A DNA stretch of 64,000 nucleotides, from assembly GCF_023073715.1 (NCBI RefSeq), contig NZ_JADPKA010000006.1:225674-289673 (forward strand), written 5' to 3'. Below the pieces are notes generated by a model, which did no database searches, was not told the DNA's origin, and saw nothing but the letters and a program-made list of their open reading frames with translations. This document shows, one piece after another, positions 48,201 to 56,517 of this stretch; positions within the stretch are counted from its first letter, which is position 1, and the number at the start of each line of letters is the position of its first letter. Made by a program: the position numbers and the translations under genes. Source of the stretch: Bradyrhizobium sp. 164 (GTDB lineage: Bacteria > Pseudomonadota > Alphaproteobacteria > Rhizobiales > Xanthobacteraceae).

Positions 48201-48442
48201 GCGAGTTCCGCTCACCGATGGCGCTCGCGGTGATCGGTGGCCTGATCTTCTCGACCATCCTGTCGCTGGTGTTCGTGCCTGCGATGTTCATGGTGATGGA
48301 CGATTTCGGCGCACTGATCTGGCGCTTCGCCAAGCGATTGATCGTGCACAGCGAGGACGCGATGGCTCCCGGTCATCACGGAGCAGCGCCGGCGGAAGCG
48401 GCGCCGACGCCGAAGAACATCGCGCGCCCAGCGGCGGAGTGA
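45293..48442 (+). CDS. RND multidrug efflux permease (AcrB/MexB-like)
   Basis: A 1,049-residue inner-membrane pump of the HAE1 RND family, full length with two repeats of six TM helices and large periplasmic loops. The proton-relay Asp pair in TM4 is seen in TGILVDDAIVEIENI, followed by the RND signature AISLTIIAIFAPASFMSGI; the second half has GIVTKNAIMLVEFA and RARPIVMTTIAMAAGMMP. It should export drugs or metabolites by proton antiport. The ATG overlaps the adaptor's stop codon. No outer-membrane partner is present downstream. The C-terminal ~30 residues are a Pro/Ala-rich tail. Confidence 0.95.
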   Translation: MALNISAWSIRNPLPSVVFSIILLILGWTSFTKLAVTRLPSADIPVISVAVSQFGAAPAELESQVTKTVEDAVSGVEGVRHITSSITDGLSVTTIQFALETNTDRALNDVKDAVTRVRSNLPQNVTEPLIQRVDVIGLPIVTYAAISPGKTPEQLSYFVDDVVKRALQGVRGVAQVERIGGVEREILVSLDPDRLQAMGLTAVNVSQSLRGTNVDVAGGRAEIGKNDQAIRTLAGAKTLGDLAGTMIPLFGGGEVRLDDLGTVTDTIADRRTFARFNGEPVVALGIKRSKGASDVKVAEAVQKRIDALKASYPDVDLKLIDTSVEYTKGNYHAAISTLFEGAILAVVIVLLFLRDLRATIIAAISLPLSIFPAFWAMDLLGFSLNLVSFLAITLSTGILVDDAIVEIENIVRHMNMGKSPYRAALEAADEIGLAVIAISLTIIAIFAPASFMSGIAGQFFKQFGITVSVQVFFSLLAARFVTPVLAAYFLKHHTHVEPPPGRILRSYHGIVAWSVKHYFITVLIGLGVFAASIWSITLLPQGFLPAQDSARSLLALELPPGTQLAYTEKVTEDIVARLRKRPEVKSIFVDGGRVPPGTQEVRRAALIINYTPKDSRDITQRELEFSISQELENVPDIRFWFLDENGLRAISLVVTGVDPNIVNNVASELATQMKRIPTISNVISETSLERPELRIEPRADLAARLGVSTESLSQTIRVATIGDVGPALAKFDVGDRLVPIRVQLEDAARGNLKTLEQLRVPLGEHGEKGGVPLSVIADVKLDQGPTSINRYDRERQATVAADLVGSAALGDATKKIYDLPVMKSLPKGVKVSPSGDAESLNELSDGFATAITAGLMMVYAVLVLLFGTFLQPITILFSLPLSIGGAIAALLVTGKQLTTPVWIGILMLMGIVTKNAIMLVEFAIEAIRTGKPREEAMIDAGMKRARPIVMTTIAMAAGMMPSALAVGAGGEFRSPMALAVIGGLIFSTILSLVFVPAMFMVMDDFGALIWRFAKRLIVHSEDAMAPGHHGAAPAEAAPTPKNIARPAAE

Positions 48443-48507
48443 AATCCCGGCGAGCAAACCAGGGCGGCACACTGGCGAACGGCGCCTCCAGGCGCTATGT
48501 TAGCCCC

Positions 48508-48747
48508 ATGACTTTCTCGCGTATCACGATCGATCCTGCGGTCTGCACCGGCAAGCCCTGTATTCGCGGGATGCGATTTCCGGTCGCACGGCTGCTCGGC
48601 TTGTTGGCTGCCGGCGAAACACGTGAATCCGTGTTGAACGACTACCCGTATCTCGAACGTGGAGACATCGACGAAGCGTTGCGCTACGCGGCCTTCCTTG
48701 CTGAGGATGAATCCGTCGAGCTGCACCCCGCTGTTACGGCGAAGTGA
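48508..48747 (+). CDS. DUF433 antitoxin
   Basis: A 79-residue protein of the DUF433 family: ITIDPAVCTGKPCIRGMRFP, then LLGLLAAGETRESVLNDYPY and DIDEALRYAAFLAEDE, a winged-helix fold used as antitoxin and autorepressor. Its stop overlaps the GTG start of a DUF5615 PIN-like toxin (GTGA, 48744-48747), the standard order of this toxin-antitoxin type. Because the toxin next to it is frameshifted, the antitoxin is probably a remnant of an inactive pair. The antitoxin itself looks complete. Confidence 0.88.
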   Translation: MTFSRITIDPAVCTGKPCIRGMRFPVARLLGLLAAGETRESVLNDYPYLERGDIDEALRYAAFLAEDESVELHPAVTAK

Positions 48748-49109
48748 AATTCATCATCGACATGCCCCTCTCGCCCTTACTTGTCGCACTGGCTGACAGA
48801 GATGGGGCATGATGCGGTGCATGCTTCCGCGATAGGCTTTCATTCTGCAAGCGATGTGGAGATCATCGATCGTGCCAGACAGGAGGATCGCACGATCATC
48901 ACGGCGGATCTCGACTGCCCTCGCCTGATCGCGACTGCGGGAAGTGACAGCCCAAGTCTCATTCTATTCCGAGGGGGCGACTGGACGGAAGCGGCCGTCC
49001 GGGCCCGATTGGCGGAGGTTTTATCTGCCCTGCCTGAGAACGAAATCCAGGATAGCATCATCACGATCAACCGGAACGTGTGCGTCGGCGCAGACTCCCG
49101 ATCGCTTGA
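48744..49109 (+). pseudogene. DUF5615 PIN-like toxin, broken by two compensating frameshifts
   Basis: The gene starts with GTG overlapping the antitoxin stop and reads MKFIIDMPLSPLL, the standard beginning of this family with its active-site Asp. An extra T near 48780 then shifts the frame: the continuation SHWLTEMGHDAVHASAIGF, through the catalytic Asp-rich segment TIITADLDCPRL, is in the +1 frame. Near 49072-49078 one base is missing, and the family's Arg-rich end (RVRRRRLPIA, stop at 49107-49109) is back in the first frame. Without correction the product stops after 22 residues, so the toxin should be dead unless these are sequencing errors. Confidence 0.82.
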
Positions 49110-49111
49110 TT

Positions 49112-49786
49112 CTACTCGTTCCGTGCGATCGCGGTCAGCTTTGTCATGTTCCTCAGCAATATCCGGCCGCGCTGGAGATCGAGGATTGCCTCCTTGCGCC
49201 AGGCCTGAAGCTGGCGGTTGACACTTTCACGGGCGGCGCCGACGAAGACGCCGAGCTGCTCCTGCGAGATGTGCACCTCCGAGCCGAAATCGGCGGCGAG
49301 CGCGCAGAGCCGCCGCGCCAGCCGGACCGGCAGCGGTTGCAGCATGGATTCCTCCATGCGCTCGCTCTGCCAGCGGATGCGCTGGCAGAGCAGCGCGATG
49401 ATCTTGATCGCGACCTTCGGCTCGCGCTCGAGGAAACCGAGGAAATCCTCGCGCCGCAGCACGAACAATTCGCTCGCCTCGCCCGCGGTCGCATCGGCCG
49501 TGCGGCTCTGGCCGTCCAGCACCGCGACCTCACCGAACAGGTCGCCCGGCCCCATGAAGTTCAGCGTCAGCCGGCTGCCGTCGGAGGCGCCGGTCTCGAT
49601 GCGGACCTGGCCGCGGCGCACGCCGAACAGCGCGTCTCCTGGATCGCCCTTCTGAAACAGCACCTCGCCGCTCGCCAGATGCTGGGTGTGGCAGAGACCG
49701 GACAGCCGCTGGAGTTCGTCCGCGCCGAGGTCAGCGAACATCGCGTTCATCTTCAGGATGACCGCAAATTCGGCCTGCTTGCTCAT
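49112..49786 (-). CDS. Crp/Fnr family transcriptional regulator
   Basis: A 224-residue regulator: N-terminal cyclic-nucleotide-binding-like beta-barrel (ASGEVLFQKGDPGDALFGVR, MGPGDLFGEVAVLDGQSRTA), dimer helix, and C-terminal winged HTH (ISQEQLGVFVGAARESVNRQ). No N-terminal cysteine cluster is present, so it is not an oxygen-sensing FNR; the GDLFGEVAVLDGQSRTA segment resembles the cAMP pocket in form but the ligand is uncertain. It ends 3 bases after the toxin remnant on the opposite strand. A nucleotide cyclase lies 2.5 kb away. Confidence 0.93.
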   Translation of the reverse strand: MSKQAEFAVILKMNAMFADLGADELQRLSGLCHTQHLASGEVLFQKGDPGDALFGVRRGQVRIETGASDGSRLTLNFMGPGDLFGEVAVLDGQSRTADATAGEASELFVLRREDFLGFLEREPKVAIKIIALLCQRIRWQSERMEESMLQPLPVRLARRLCALAADFGSEVHISQEQLGVFVGAARESVNRQLQAWRKEAILDLQRGRILLRNMTKLTAIARNE

Positions 49787-50019
49787 TTCAATGTCCTTGT
49801 CAATTTACTCGTGAATGACTTTGGCAAATCGCTTGGAACCATCAGCGTAGGATGGCGTAAAACCGCGCCGGAGAAGTGTGGCATAAGTCACATAACTTTG
49901 CAGCACCTCCCGACTATTTTTGCGCGCTTGGAGCCGCTTCCCGTCCCGGGATAAACTCACGTGCAAATGACGGTAATCTGCCGGGTTCGCCGCCGATTGT
50001 CCGTCGCTGGGAAGTCGAC

Positions 50020-52071
50020 ATGAGAGCTATGAAGTTCGTCGGCGCGACAATAGCCGCCGTCATCATCGTGATCGCAATCCTTCTGGTGGTCGGAATCCCC
50101 TCCGGCTTCCTGACCTCGACGATTGCCGCGCGGGTCGAGAGCGCGACCGGCTATCGCCTGTCGATCGACGGCACCACGAAGATCAGCCTGTGGCCGACGC
50201 TGAACGTCACCCTGGGCGACCTCACGCTGCAAGACCCGAAGGACCGCAGCGGCATCACGCGCCTGACGGTCGACAGCGTGCAGGCCGACATGTCGCTCTC
50301 CAGCGTGTGGTCGGGCCAGCCTGAGATCAGCGAGCTCGTCGTCACCCATCCCGTGCTTTACCAGCCGCTGCTGCGTGAGCGCCTGCCGAATGCCGGCACC
50401 GCGTCGAAGCCGCTCGCGCTCGACACGAATAGCGCGACCATCGATCGCGTCAAGATCACCGATGGCGAGATTGCATTCGCGCGCGTGCGCGATCGCGTCG
50501 AGGGCCGCATCAGCGCCATCAACGCCGAGGCGATCGTTGGTGGCGATCGCAAAGTCAACATCACCGGCACCGCGCGCGTCGGCGAACATCCGACCAAGTT
50601 CGACATCAAGGGGACCACGCCGACGGCGGCGGGCGACCGGCCGACGATCCCGGTCGACTTCGCCATCGACATGCCTGACGTGCTGAAGTCCCAGCTCGCA
50701 GGTCACGCCGAGATCCGGCTGAGCGGCGACATCGTGATGATCAACGGCCTGAACGGCAGGCTCGGCGACAGCCCCTTCAACGGCTGGGCTTCGGTCGACA
50801 TCGCGAGCAAGCCGCTGGTCAAGGTCGATCTCGACTTCCAGCGGCTCGCGATTCCGCTGGCGAAATCGCCGGAGGGCGCGGCCGGGCAGCCCTGGAGCAG
50901 TGCGCCGATCGACGTCTCCGGGCTTAATTATGTCGACGCGCAAGTCAGGATCTCGGCGAACGAAGCCGTGATCGGTGATGCGCGGCTTTCGCCGCTCGCG
51001 CTCGATGCAAAACTCGCCGGCGGTGTGCTGAAGGCCGGCACCGCCAATCTCGGCGCCTATGGCGGCCAGGTCTCGGGCGAGATGATCCTGGACGCGACCA
51101 CCGGCGCGCCGAGCTTCGCCATGCATTCCGACCTCGTCGGCGTGCGCGCGCTGCCGCTGCTCCAGGGGCTTGCCGAATTCGACCGCATCGACGGCAAGCT
51201 GCAGGCCAAGCTCGCTTTGCGCAGCGCCGGCACCAGCCAGCGCGCGCTGATGGCGAACATGCAGGGCACGGCCTTCGTCAATTTCCAGGACGGCGCGATC
51301 CGCGGCATCAACGTTGCGCAGATGATCCGCTCGCTGACCACGGGCACGCTGTCCGGCTGGCAACAAGACCAGGACCCCAGCCGGGACCAGAGCACGGACC
51401 TGTCGCAGCTCTCGGCCTCCTTCCGCATCGACAAGGGCCAGGCGGTGACGACCGATCTCAATCTGATCGGGCCGCTGGTGCGCGTCACCGGCGCCGGCAC
51501 CATCGCCCTTGACACCAAGATGATGGGCTTCCGCGTCGAGCCCAAGCTCATGATGACGACCGAGGGTCAGGGCCGTACCTCCGATCCGGTCGGCTTCGGC
51601 ATCCCCGTGATGATCCAGGGCACCTGGTCGCAGCCGCGGATCTATCCCGACATGGCCGGCGTGCTCGACAATCCGGATGCCGCCTATGCCAAGCTGCGCG
51701 AGATGGGCAAGGGCCTGTTCGGCCCCGATGGCGCTGGGCTTGGCAATATCCTGGGCGGCCTGGGGTTGGGCGGCACTGCACCGGGCGGTGGCAACGCGAC
51801 CAGCAATGCCAATCCACAAGGTTCGCAGCCGGGACAGAACAATCTGCTCGGCGGTCCCCTGGGCGAAGCCATCGGCAATCTGATCCAGCAGGGGCTTTCC
51901 AGCGGCGCCGGGGCCGGCGCTGGCACCGGCCGCAGCCGCAGCCTGCCGGCGCCGCCACCCACGCCTGCGCCACAGGCCTCGCCTGCCGCCCCCGCCCTGG
52001 AGGACCCGCCGGTGGTACAGCAGGACAGTCAGCCAATGAACGACGTGCTGCGGCAGCTCTTCAATCGATGA
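50020..52071 (+). CDS. AsmA family protein
   Basis: A 683-residue protein with a single N-terminal TM anchor (FVGATIAAVIIVIAILLVVG) followed by AsmA-type repeating beta-strand modules in the periplasm: GYRLSIDGTTKISLWPTLNV at the start and the conserved AsmA C-terminal domain near residues 390-560 (MQGTAFVNFQDGAIRGINVA, QLSASFRIDKGQAVTTDLNL). AsmA relatives are thought to help phospholipid transport to the outer membrane. The last ~110 residues are a Gly/Asn/Pro-rich low-complexity tail. The ATG at 50020 is chosen because the extra upstream codons of the open frame show no homology. Confidence 0.9.
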   Translation: MRAMKFVGATIAAVIIVIAILLVVGIPSGFLTSTIAARVESATGYRLSIDGTTKISLWPTLNVTLGDLTLQDPKDRSGITRLTVDSVQADMSLSSVWSGQPEISELVVTHPVLYQPLLRERLPNAGTASKPLALDTNSATIDRVKITDGEIAFARVRDRVEGRISAINAEAIVGGDRKVNITGTARVGEHPTKFDIKGTTPTAAGDRPTIPVDFAIDMPDVLKSQLAGHAEIRLSGDIVMINGLNGRLGDSPFNGWASVDIASKPLVKVDLDFQRLAIPLAKSPEGAAGQPWSSAPIDVSGLNYVDAQVRISANEAVIGDARLSPLALDAKLAGGVLKAGTANLGAYGGQVSGEMILDATTGAPSFAMHSDLVGVRALPLLQGLAEFDRIDGKLQAKLALRSAGTSQRALMANMQGTAFVNFQDGAIRGINVAQMIRSLTTGTLSGWQQDQDPSRDQSTDLSQLSASFRIDKGQAVTTDLNLIGPLVRVTGAGTIALDTKMMGFRVEPKLMMTTEGQGRTSDPVGFGIPVMIQGTWSQPRIYPDMAGVLDNPDAAYAKLREMGKGLFGPDGAGLGNILGGLGLGGTAPGGGNATSNANPQGSQPGQNNLLGGPLGEAIGNLIQQGLSSGAGAGAGTGRSRSLPAPPPTPAPQASPAAPALEDPPVVQQDSQPMNDVLRQLFNR

Positions 52072-52290
52072 TTGGCGGACCCGCGCACTGGGCTCCACAG
52101 CGAGGAAGCCGCTGCAATTCACCCCTTTCCACGCGCTGCCTTTCCACCTGTCCCGGCGCCCACAGCGGGTAACCACAACGGCGGCTCGGTCGGGCCCCTT
52201 GGCAATCCTTGGCCCGAATTGTGGTAGAAGGCTGCCAGGGCCGGTGCGGCCCGTAGCGCGCAGCGTCAATGGCGGCGCGAGAGGATCGGG

Positions 52291-54738
52291 ATGGCAGGAG
52301 CGAACGACAAGACACGGTTTTTACGCGAGGGCCTGTTCGCCAAATACGTTGTCTCCCTCGTCGGCCTCGTCGTGTTCGTGCTCGCCGTCAACGGCGCGAT
52401 GGAGACCTGGATCTCCTACCGCGCCACCAGGACGTCGCTGATCGACGGGTTGGAGGACAAGGCGCAAGGCGCTGCCCGGCGGGTCGAGCAGTCGATCTCG
52501 GAGCTCGAGCGCCAGATCAGCTGGGTGACGCGGGCGAGCCAGGATACGCTCGAGAAGCGCCGTGCCGACTACGCGTCGCTCCTGCACCAGGTCTCGGTCG
52601 TCAGCCAACTGTTCCAGCTCAACGGCGAGGGCCGCGAGGTGCTGCGCGTCTCGCGCCAGTCGACCACGACGGGGAGCAATGCCGACCTCTCCCGCGACAT
52701 GCGCTTCACCGACACCGTCGCCCGCGGCGTCAGCTACGCGCCGGCCTGGTTCGCCGACCGAACCCCTTACATGTCGATCTCGGTGGCGCATTCCGGCTTC
52801 AACGCCGGCGTCACTGTCGCCGAGATCGATCTCAGCTTCCTCTCCGAGCTCCTGTCCGACGCCCAGGTCGGCAAGGCCGCCTTTGCCTATGTGGTCGACC
52901 CGCGTGGCCGCGTGCTGGCGACGTCCTCTAGAGGGCCCGATGTCGGCAAGGATCTGTCGAAGCTGCCGCAGGTCGCGGCCGCGATCGCGCCCGGCGGCGA
53001 GCCGGACACGTCGGGCACCGACTTCAACGGCCATGCGGTGATGAGCGCCGCGAGCACGGTGCCGAAGCTCGGCTGGAGCGTATTGTTCGAGCAGCCGGCC
53101 ACGCAGGCCTTGATGCCGATCCGCGACCAGCTCGTGCGCATCGCGCTCCTGATCGGCATGGGCCTGATGGTCGCGATCCTCGCCGGCACGCTGCTCGCCC
53201 GCCGCATGATCATCCCGATCACGGCGCTGCGCGACGGCGCCCACAAGCTCGGCGAGGGGGATTTCAGTCATCGCATCGATGTGCGCACCTCGGACGAGCT
53301 GGAAGACCTCGCAAGCCAGTTCAACCGCATGGCCGATCAGATCCAGGAGACCTATTCGAACCTGGAGACCAAGGTCGAGGAGCGCACCCGTGATCTCGCG
53401 CAGTCGATCCACGAGCTCAAGGTGCTGGAAGAGGTCGGCCGCGCGGTCGCCTCCTCGCTCGATCTCGATGCCGTGCTGCCGACGATCGCCGCCCGCGCGA
53501 TCGAGATCACCCGTGCCGATGCCGTGCTGATCTACGGCTATGACGCGGATGAGCGCCGCTTCAGCCTGGTCGAGGCCAATGGCATCGGCAAATCGGCCGA
53601 CGGTGCCCACCTCACCATCGACGAGGGCGAGAACATCCTGAGCGATGCGGCGATGACCGGCGAGCCGATTGCGCTGGCCGATCTCGACCATGCTTTCGAG
53701 CAGCCGTTGCGCGACGTCGCCGTCAATGCCGGCTTCCATTCGGTGCTGGTGGTGCCGCTGGTCGACCAGCAGGGCACGCTCGGTTCGCTGGTCGTGCTGC
53801 GCCGTGCCAGCGGCGAATTCGCCCCCAGCATCATCGGCCTGATGCGCACCTTTGCCAACCAGGCGGTGCTGGCGATGCGCAATGCGCGGCTGTTCACCGA
53901 GGTCGATCACAAGAGCCGCGCGCTGGAGGCGGCGAACGAGACCGTGCGCGCCCAGGCCGACAAGCTGCGCGAGCAGACCGAGCAGCTCAAGGACTGGAAC
54001 AAGTCGCTGGAGGCTCGGGTCAAGACCCAGCTCGGCGAGATCGAGCGCATCCGCAAGCTCGAGCGTTTCCTGGCGCCGCAGGTCGCCCAGCTGATCGCCT
54101 CCTCGGACAGCCCTGAGGGGCTGCTCACCAGCCAGCGCCGCGAGGTGACCGTGGTGTTCTGCGACCTGCGCGGCTTCACCGCGTTCACGGAAGCAACCGA
54201 GCCGGAAGAGGCGATGAACGTGCTGCGCGAATATCACGCCGCGCTCGGCAAGCTGATCTTCAAGTATGAGGGCACGCTCGACAAATATGCCGGCGACGGT
54301 GTCATGATCCTGTTCAATGCGCCGATTCAATTCGAGGACCACACGAAGCGCGCCGTGAAGATGGCGGTGGAGATGCGCGACACGATCGGCCCGCTGACCG
54401 AGCGCTGGCGCAACCGCGGCCATAGCCTCGGCTTCGGCATCGGCATTGCGCTCGGCTATGCGACGCTCGGCCAAGTCGGCTTTGAGCAGCGGCTGGAATA
54501 TGCCGCGATCGGCAGCGTCACCAACCTCGCCTCCCGCCTCTGCGGCGAGGCTAAGCCCAACCAGATCGTGGTGAGCCGCCGCGTCTACGGCATGGTCGAA
54601 CCGTGGGTCGAAGCCCGCGCCCTCGACGATCTCCATCTCAAGGGCTTCAATCACCCCGTGCTCGCGATGGAAATCTTGTCCTGGCGCGAGGAGGTGGAGA
54701 ACGTGGTGGATGCGGCCGCGGTGCGGCGGCGAGGGTAG
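52291..54738 (+). CDS. Membrane adenylate/guanylate cyclase with Cache, HAMP and GAF domains
   Basis: An 815-residue class III nucleotide cyclase. Order: TM helix (~17-36), periplasmic Cache-like sensor (~40-285), second TM (~287-310), HAMP (~310-360), GAF domain (~385-530), coiled coil (~540-590) and cyclase domain (~615-790). The two metal-binding aspartates are kept in VVFCDLRGFTAFTE and YAGDGVMILFNAP, and the Asn/Arg transition-state region in AAIGSVTNLASRL, so it should be active. It would convert an external signal to cAMP or cGMP; the Crp-type protein at 49112 is a possible receiver. Confidence 0.93.
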   Translation: MAGANDKTRFLREGLFAKYVVSLVGLVVFVLAVNGAMETWISYRATRTSLIDGLEDKAQGAARRVEQSISELERQISWVTRASQDTLEKRRADYASLLHQVSVVSQLFQLNGEGREVLRVSRQSTTTGSNADLSRDMRFTDTVARGVSYAPAWFADRTPYMSISVAHSGFNAGVTVAEIDLSFLSELLSDAQVGKAAFAYVVDPRGRVLATSSRGPDVGKDLSKLPQVAAAIAPGGEPDTSGTDFNGHAVMSAASTVPKLGWSVLFEQPATQALMPIRDQLVRIALLIGMGLMVAILAGTLLARRMIIPITALRDGAHKLGEGDFSHRIDVRTSDELEDLASQFNRMADQIQETYSNLETKVEERTRDLAQSIHELKVLEEVGRAVASSLDLDAVLPTIAARAIEITRADAVLIYGYDADERRFSLVEANGIGKSADGAHLTIDEGENILSDAAMTGEPIALADLDHAFEQPLRDVAVNAGFHSVLVVPLVDQQGTLGSLVVLRRASGEFAPSIIGLMRTFANQAVLAMRNARLFTEVDHKSRALEAANETVRAQADKLREQTEQLKDWNKSLEARVKTQLGEIERIRKLERFLAPQVAQLIASSDSPEGLLTSQRREVTVVFCDLRGFTAFTEATEPEEAMNVLREYHAALGKLIFKYEGTLDKYAGDGVMILFNAPIQFEDHTKRAVKMAVEMRDTIGPLTERWRNRGHSLGFGIGIALGYATLGQVGFEQRLEYAAIGSVTNLASRLCGEAKPNQIVVSRRVYGMVEPWVEARALDDLHLKGFNHPVLAMEILSWREEVENVVDAAAVRRRG

Positions 54739-54906
54739 CCAAGACAAAAGTGCGAAAACAACCCCATGCACAGTAGGCGGGGGCTGCAAGATCAATGACT
54801 TACGAGGGCCTCGCGCGGGTGGTGGCGTGGTTTGACACGTCGGGCAAAACACTGGGAGAAAGACATCATCTCTCCGACCCTCCCGCGAACCACATCCCTT
54901 CTGCGC

Positions 54907-56193
54907 TCACGCCCCCCGCTTCGGCCCGATCGCCTCGAAGCCGGCCTTCTGCTCGTCGCTCAGATCCGCCTCGAAATCGTCGAGTGCATCGCTGACGCCG
55001 CCGACCGCTTGCAGCATTGTCTCCAGCCGCGCCTTCACGGCGGCGAGGCGGGCCTGCGGTGTCGCGGCGGCCTCCGCCGGGCAGGCGCTCAGTGTCTCCA
55101 CGGTGCGCAGAGTGGTGTCCTGGAGCACGTCAAGGCGGGCGCGGGCGATCTCGTCGAGCTTGAGCGTGGAAGCAATCTCGGCAACGGGCCATTGCTGCTG
55201 CACGAGCTGCTCGTATTGGCGCTGCGCCTTTTCGTCATAGCGAGGATCATAGTCCGGCTTGCAGGCGGCGGCCGCCTGCGCGTCCTTGGGCAGAGCCGCG
55301 GCAAGCGCGGCGCGACGCTCATTGGCGAGCGCATTGAGTCTTGCCTTCTGGTCGTCATTGAGGAGACCGACGAATTTCGAAAGCGGCGGCGCGACCGCGT
55401 CAATGGCCTTGATCATGGCCTGGAGCCGCTCACTCATCAGGCCGAGGCGCTCGGCGGCCGTGGCCGGGGCCTGCGTCGGGCAGGCGGCACGGATGGTGTC
55501 GCGCGCAGCGGCCCAGGCGGATGCGAGCTCGTCGAGCGCGGTGCGCTGCGATTCGTTCGGCGCCACGGCGGCGGTGACCCGCTCGACGGGGAGACCGCCG
55601 GCGTCGCTGGCTTCGCAAAGAGTCTCCGCGGACGGAATTCGCCGAGCGCGCCGGCCTTGCGGCGCGATGTAGGCGGCAAGTTCGGTGGCGACGTAGGGCG
55701 CGAAGATCGCCGCATAGATGTCGCCATAGCCATAGAGCGAGAGGCTGGTGGTGTCGCCGAAGATGATCGCGGTGGTGAGATCATCATGCGCGAACGGCCA
55801 GAACACCGGGCCGACCCAGCCATAGCTGCCGTCGGGATGGCGCCACCATCCCTGCGGACGGCGACCGCCCTGCCAGCCCGACAGCGCAGCCTGCGCCGTG
55901 AGCGCCGCACGCAGGACGTAAGGGTTGGCAGGCTGGCCGCGCTCGGCGCCGCGGGGATCCTGCGACCTCAGCGCGGCCGAACGGTATCGGCCACCGCGCA
56001 CCGCCATGCGGGCATGGCGCAAGCGCGACATGCCGATCATGTGGCCGACGGCAAAACGTGCAACGCCGAGCGGACCGCCGCGCAATCCGAACTGGGCCTC
56101 GGCCTTGTCAGGCAGCAGCACTGCCACACACATGAGGGCAGCGCCCGCCAACGCCAGTCCCATGCGTCCGGACACGAAAGCTGACCCGACCAC
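54907..56193 (-). CDS. Exported helical protein with LTXXQ-like motifs
   Basis: A ~428-residue periplasmic protein. A signal peptide (MGLALAGAALMCVAVLLP ... AEA-Q) is followed by an Arg-rich region, a short WWRHPDGSYGWVGPVFWPF segment, and a helical C-terminal half with three motifs of the Spy/CpxP LTXXQ type (APNESQRTALDEL, LLNDDQKARLNAL, DLSDEQKAGFEAI). Spy/CpxP proteins bind misfolded periplasmic proteins; this long, three-motif form is found in Bradyrhizobium and its role is not known. The GTG at 56191-56193 has GGGAGGAGG 5 bases upstream; an ATG at 56163 is an alternative. Confidence 0.82.
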   Translation of the reverse strand: MVGSAFVSGRMGLALAGAALMCVAVLLPDKAEAQFGLRGGPLGVARFAVGHMIGMSRLRHARMAVRGGRYRSAALRSQDPRGAERGQPANPYVLRAALTAQAALSGWQGGRRPQGWWRHPDGSYGWVGPVFWPFAHDDLTTAIIFGDTTSLSLYGYGDIYAAIFAPYVATELAAYIAPQGRRARRIPSAETLCEASDAGGLPVERVTAAVAPNESQRTALDELASAWAAARDTIRAACPTQAPATAAERLGLMSERLQAMIKAIDAVAPPLSKFVGLLNDDQKARLNALANERRAALAAALPKDAQAAAACKPDYDPRYDEKAQRQYEQLVQQQWPVAEIASTLKLDEIARARLDVLQDTTLRTVETLSACPAEAAATPQARLAAVKARLETMLQAVGGVSDALDDFEADLSDEQKAGFEAIGPKRGA

Positions 56194-56352
56194 CTCGGCC
56201 TCCTCCCAGCGCCAAGCGCGCACTGCGTCGCATCACAATGACGCCTGGGGGAACCGATTGTTCCGGAGCGGCACCGGGCAAAGCGTCGCGGCAGCTCCCC
56301 GCTTGCGTCAGGACTATCGCGCATATGGCGCTTGGCCGGGCCTGAGGGCACG

Positions 56353-56485
56353 CCTCGTCCTTCGAGACGACCGCTCCGCGGTCTCCTCAGGATGAGGCTA
56401 GGCAGCATCGGTGCCTGTTGAAACTGCTGCCGCGCTCATCGTCCTCATCCTGAGGGCCCGCCTGAGGGGGCGTCTCGAAAGATGG
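56353..56485. repeat. Intergenic inverted repeat (CCTCAGGATGAGG family)
   Basis: The arms CCTCAGGATGAGG and CCTCATCCTGAGG are exact complements, flanked by CGTCCTTCGAGACG and CGTCTCGAAAGATGG. It is a dispersed Bradyrhizobium repeat in the 324-base gap before the LysM gene, which otherwise holds nothing I can support. Confidence 0.8.
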
Positions 56486-56517
56486 CCGCAGAGAAGAGAG
56501 AAAGAAGAAAAACCGCC

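Noticed and set aside
52321..54852. Leftward open frame of 843 codons opposite the cyclase
   Set aside because: His/Arg/Gly-rich antisense composition without a motif; the rightward cyclase explains the region fully.
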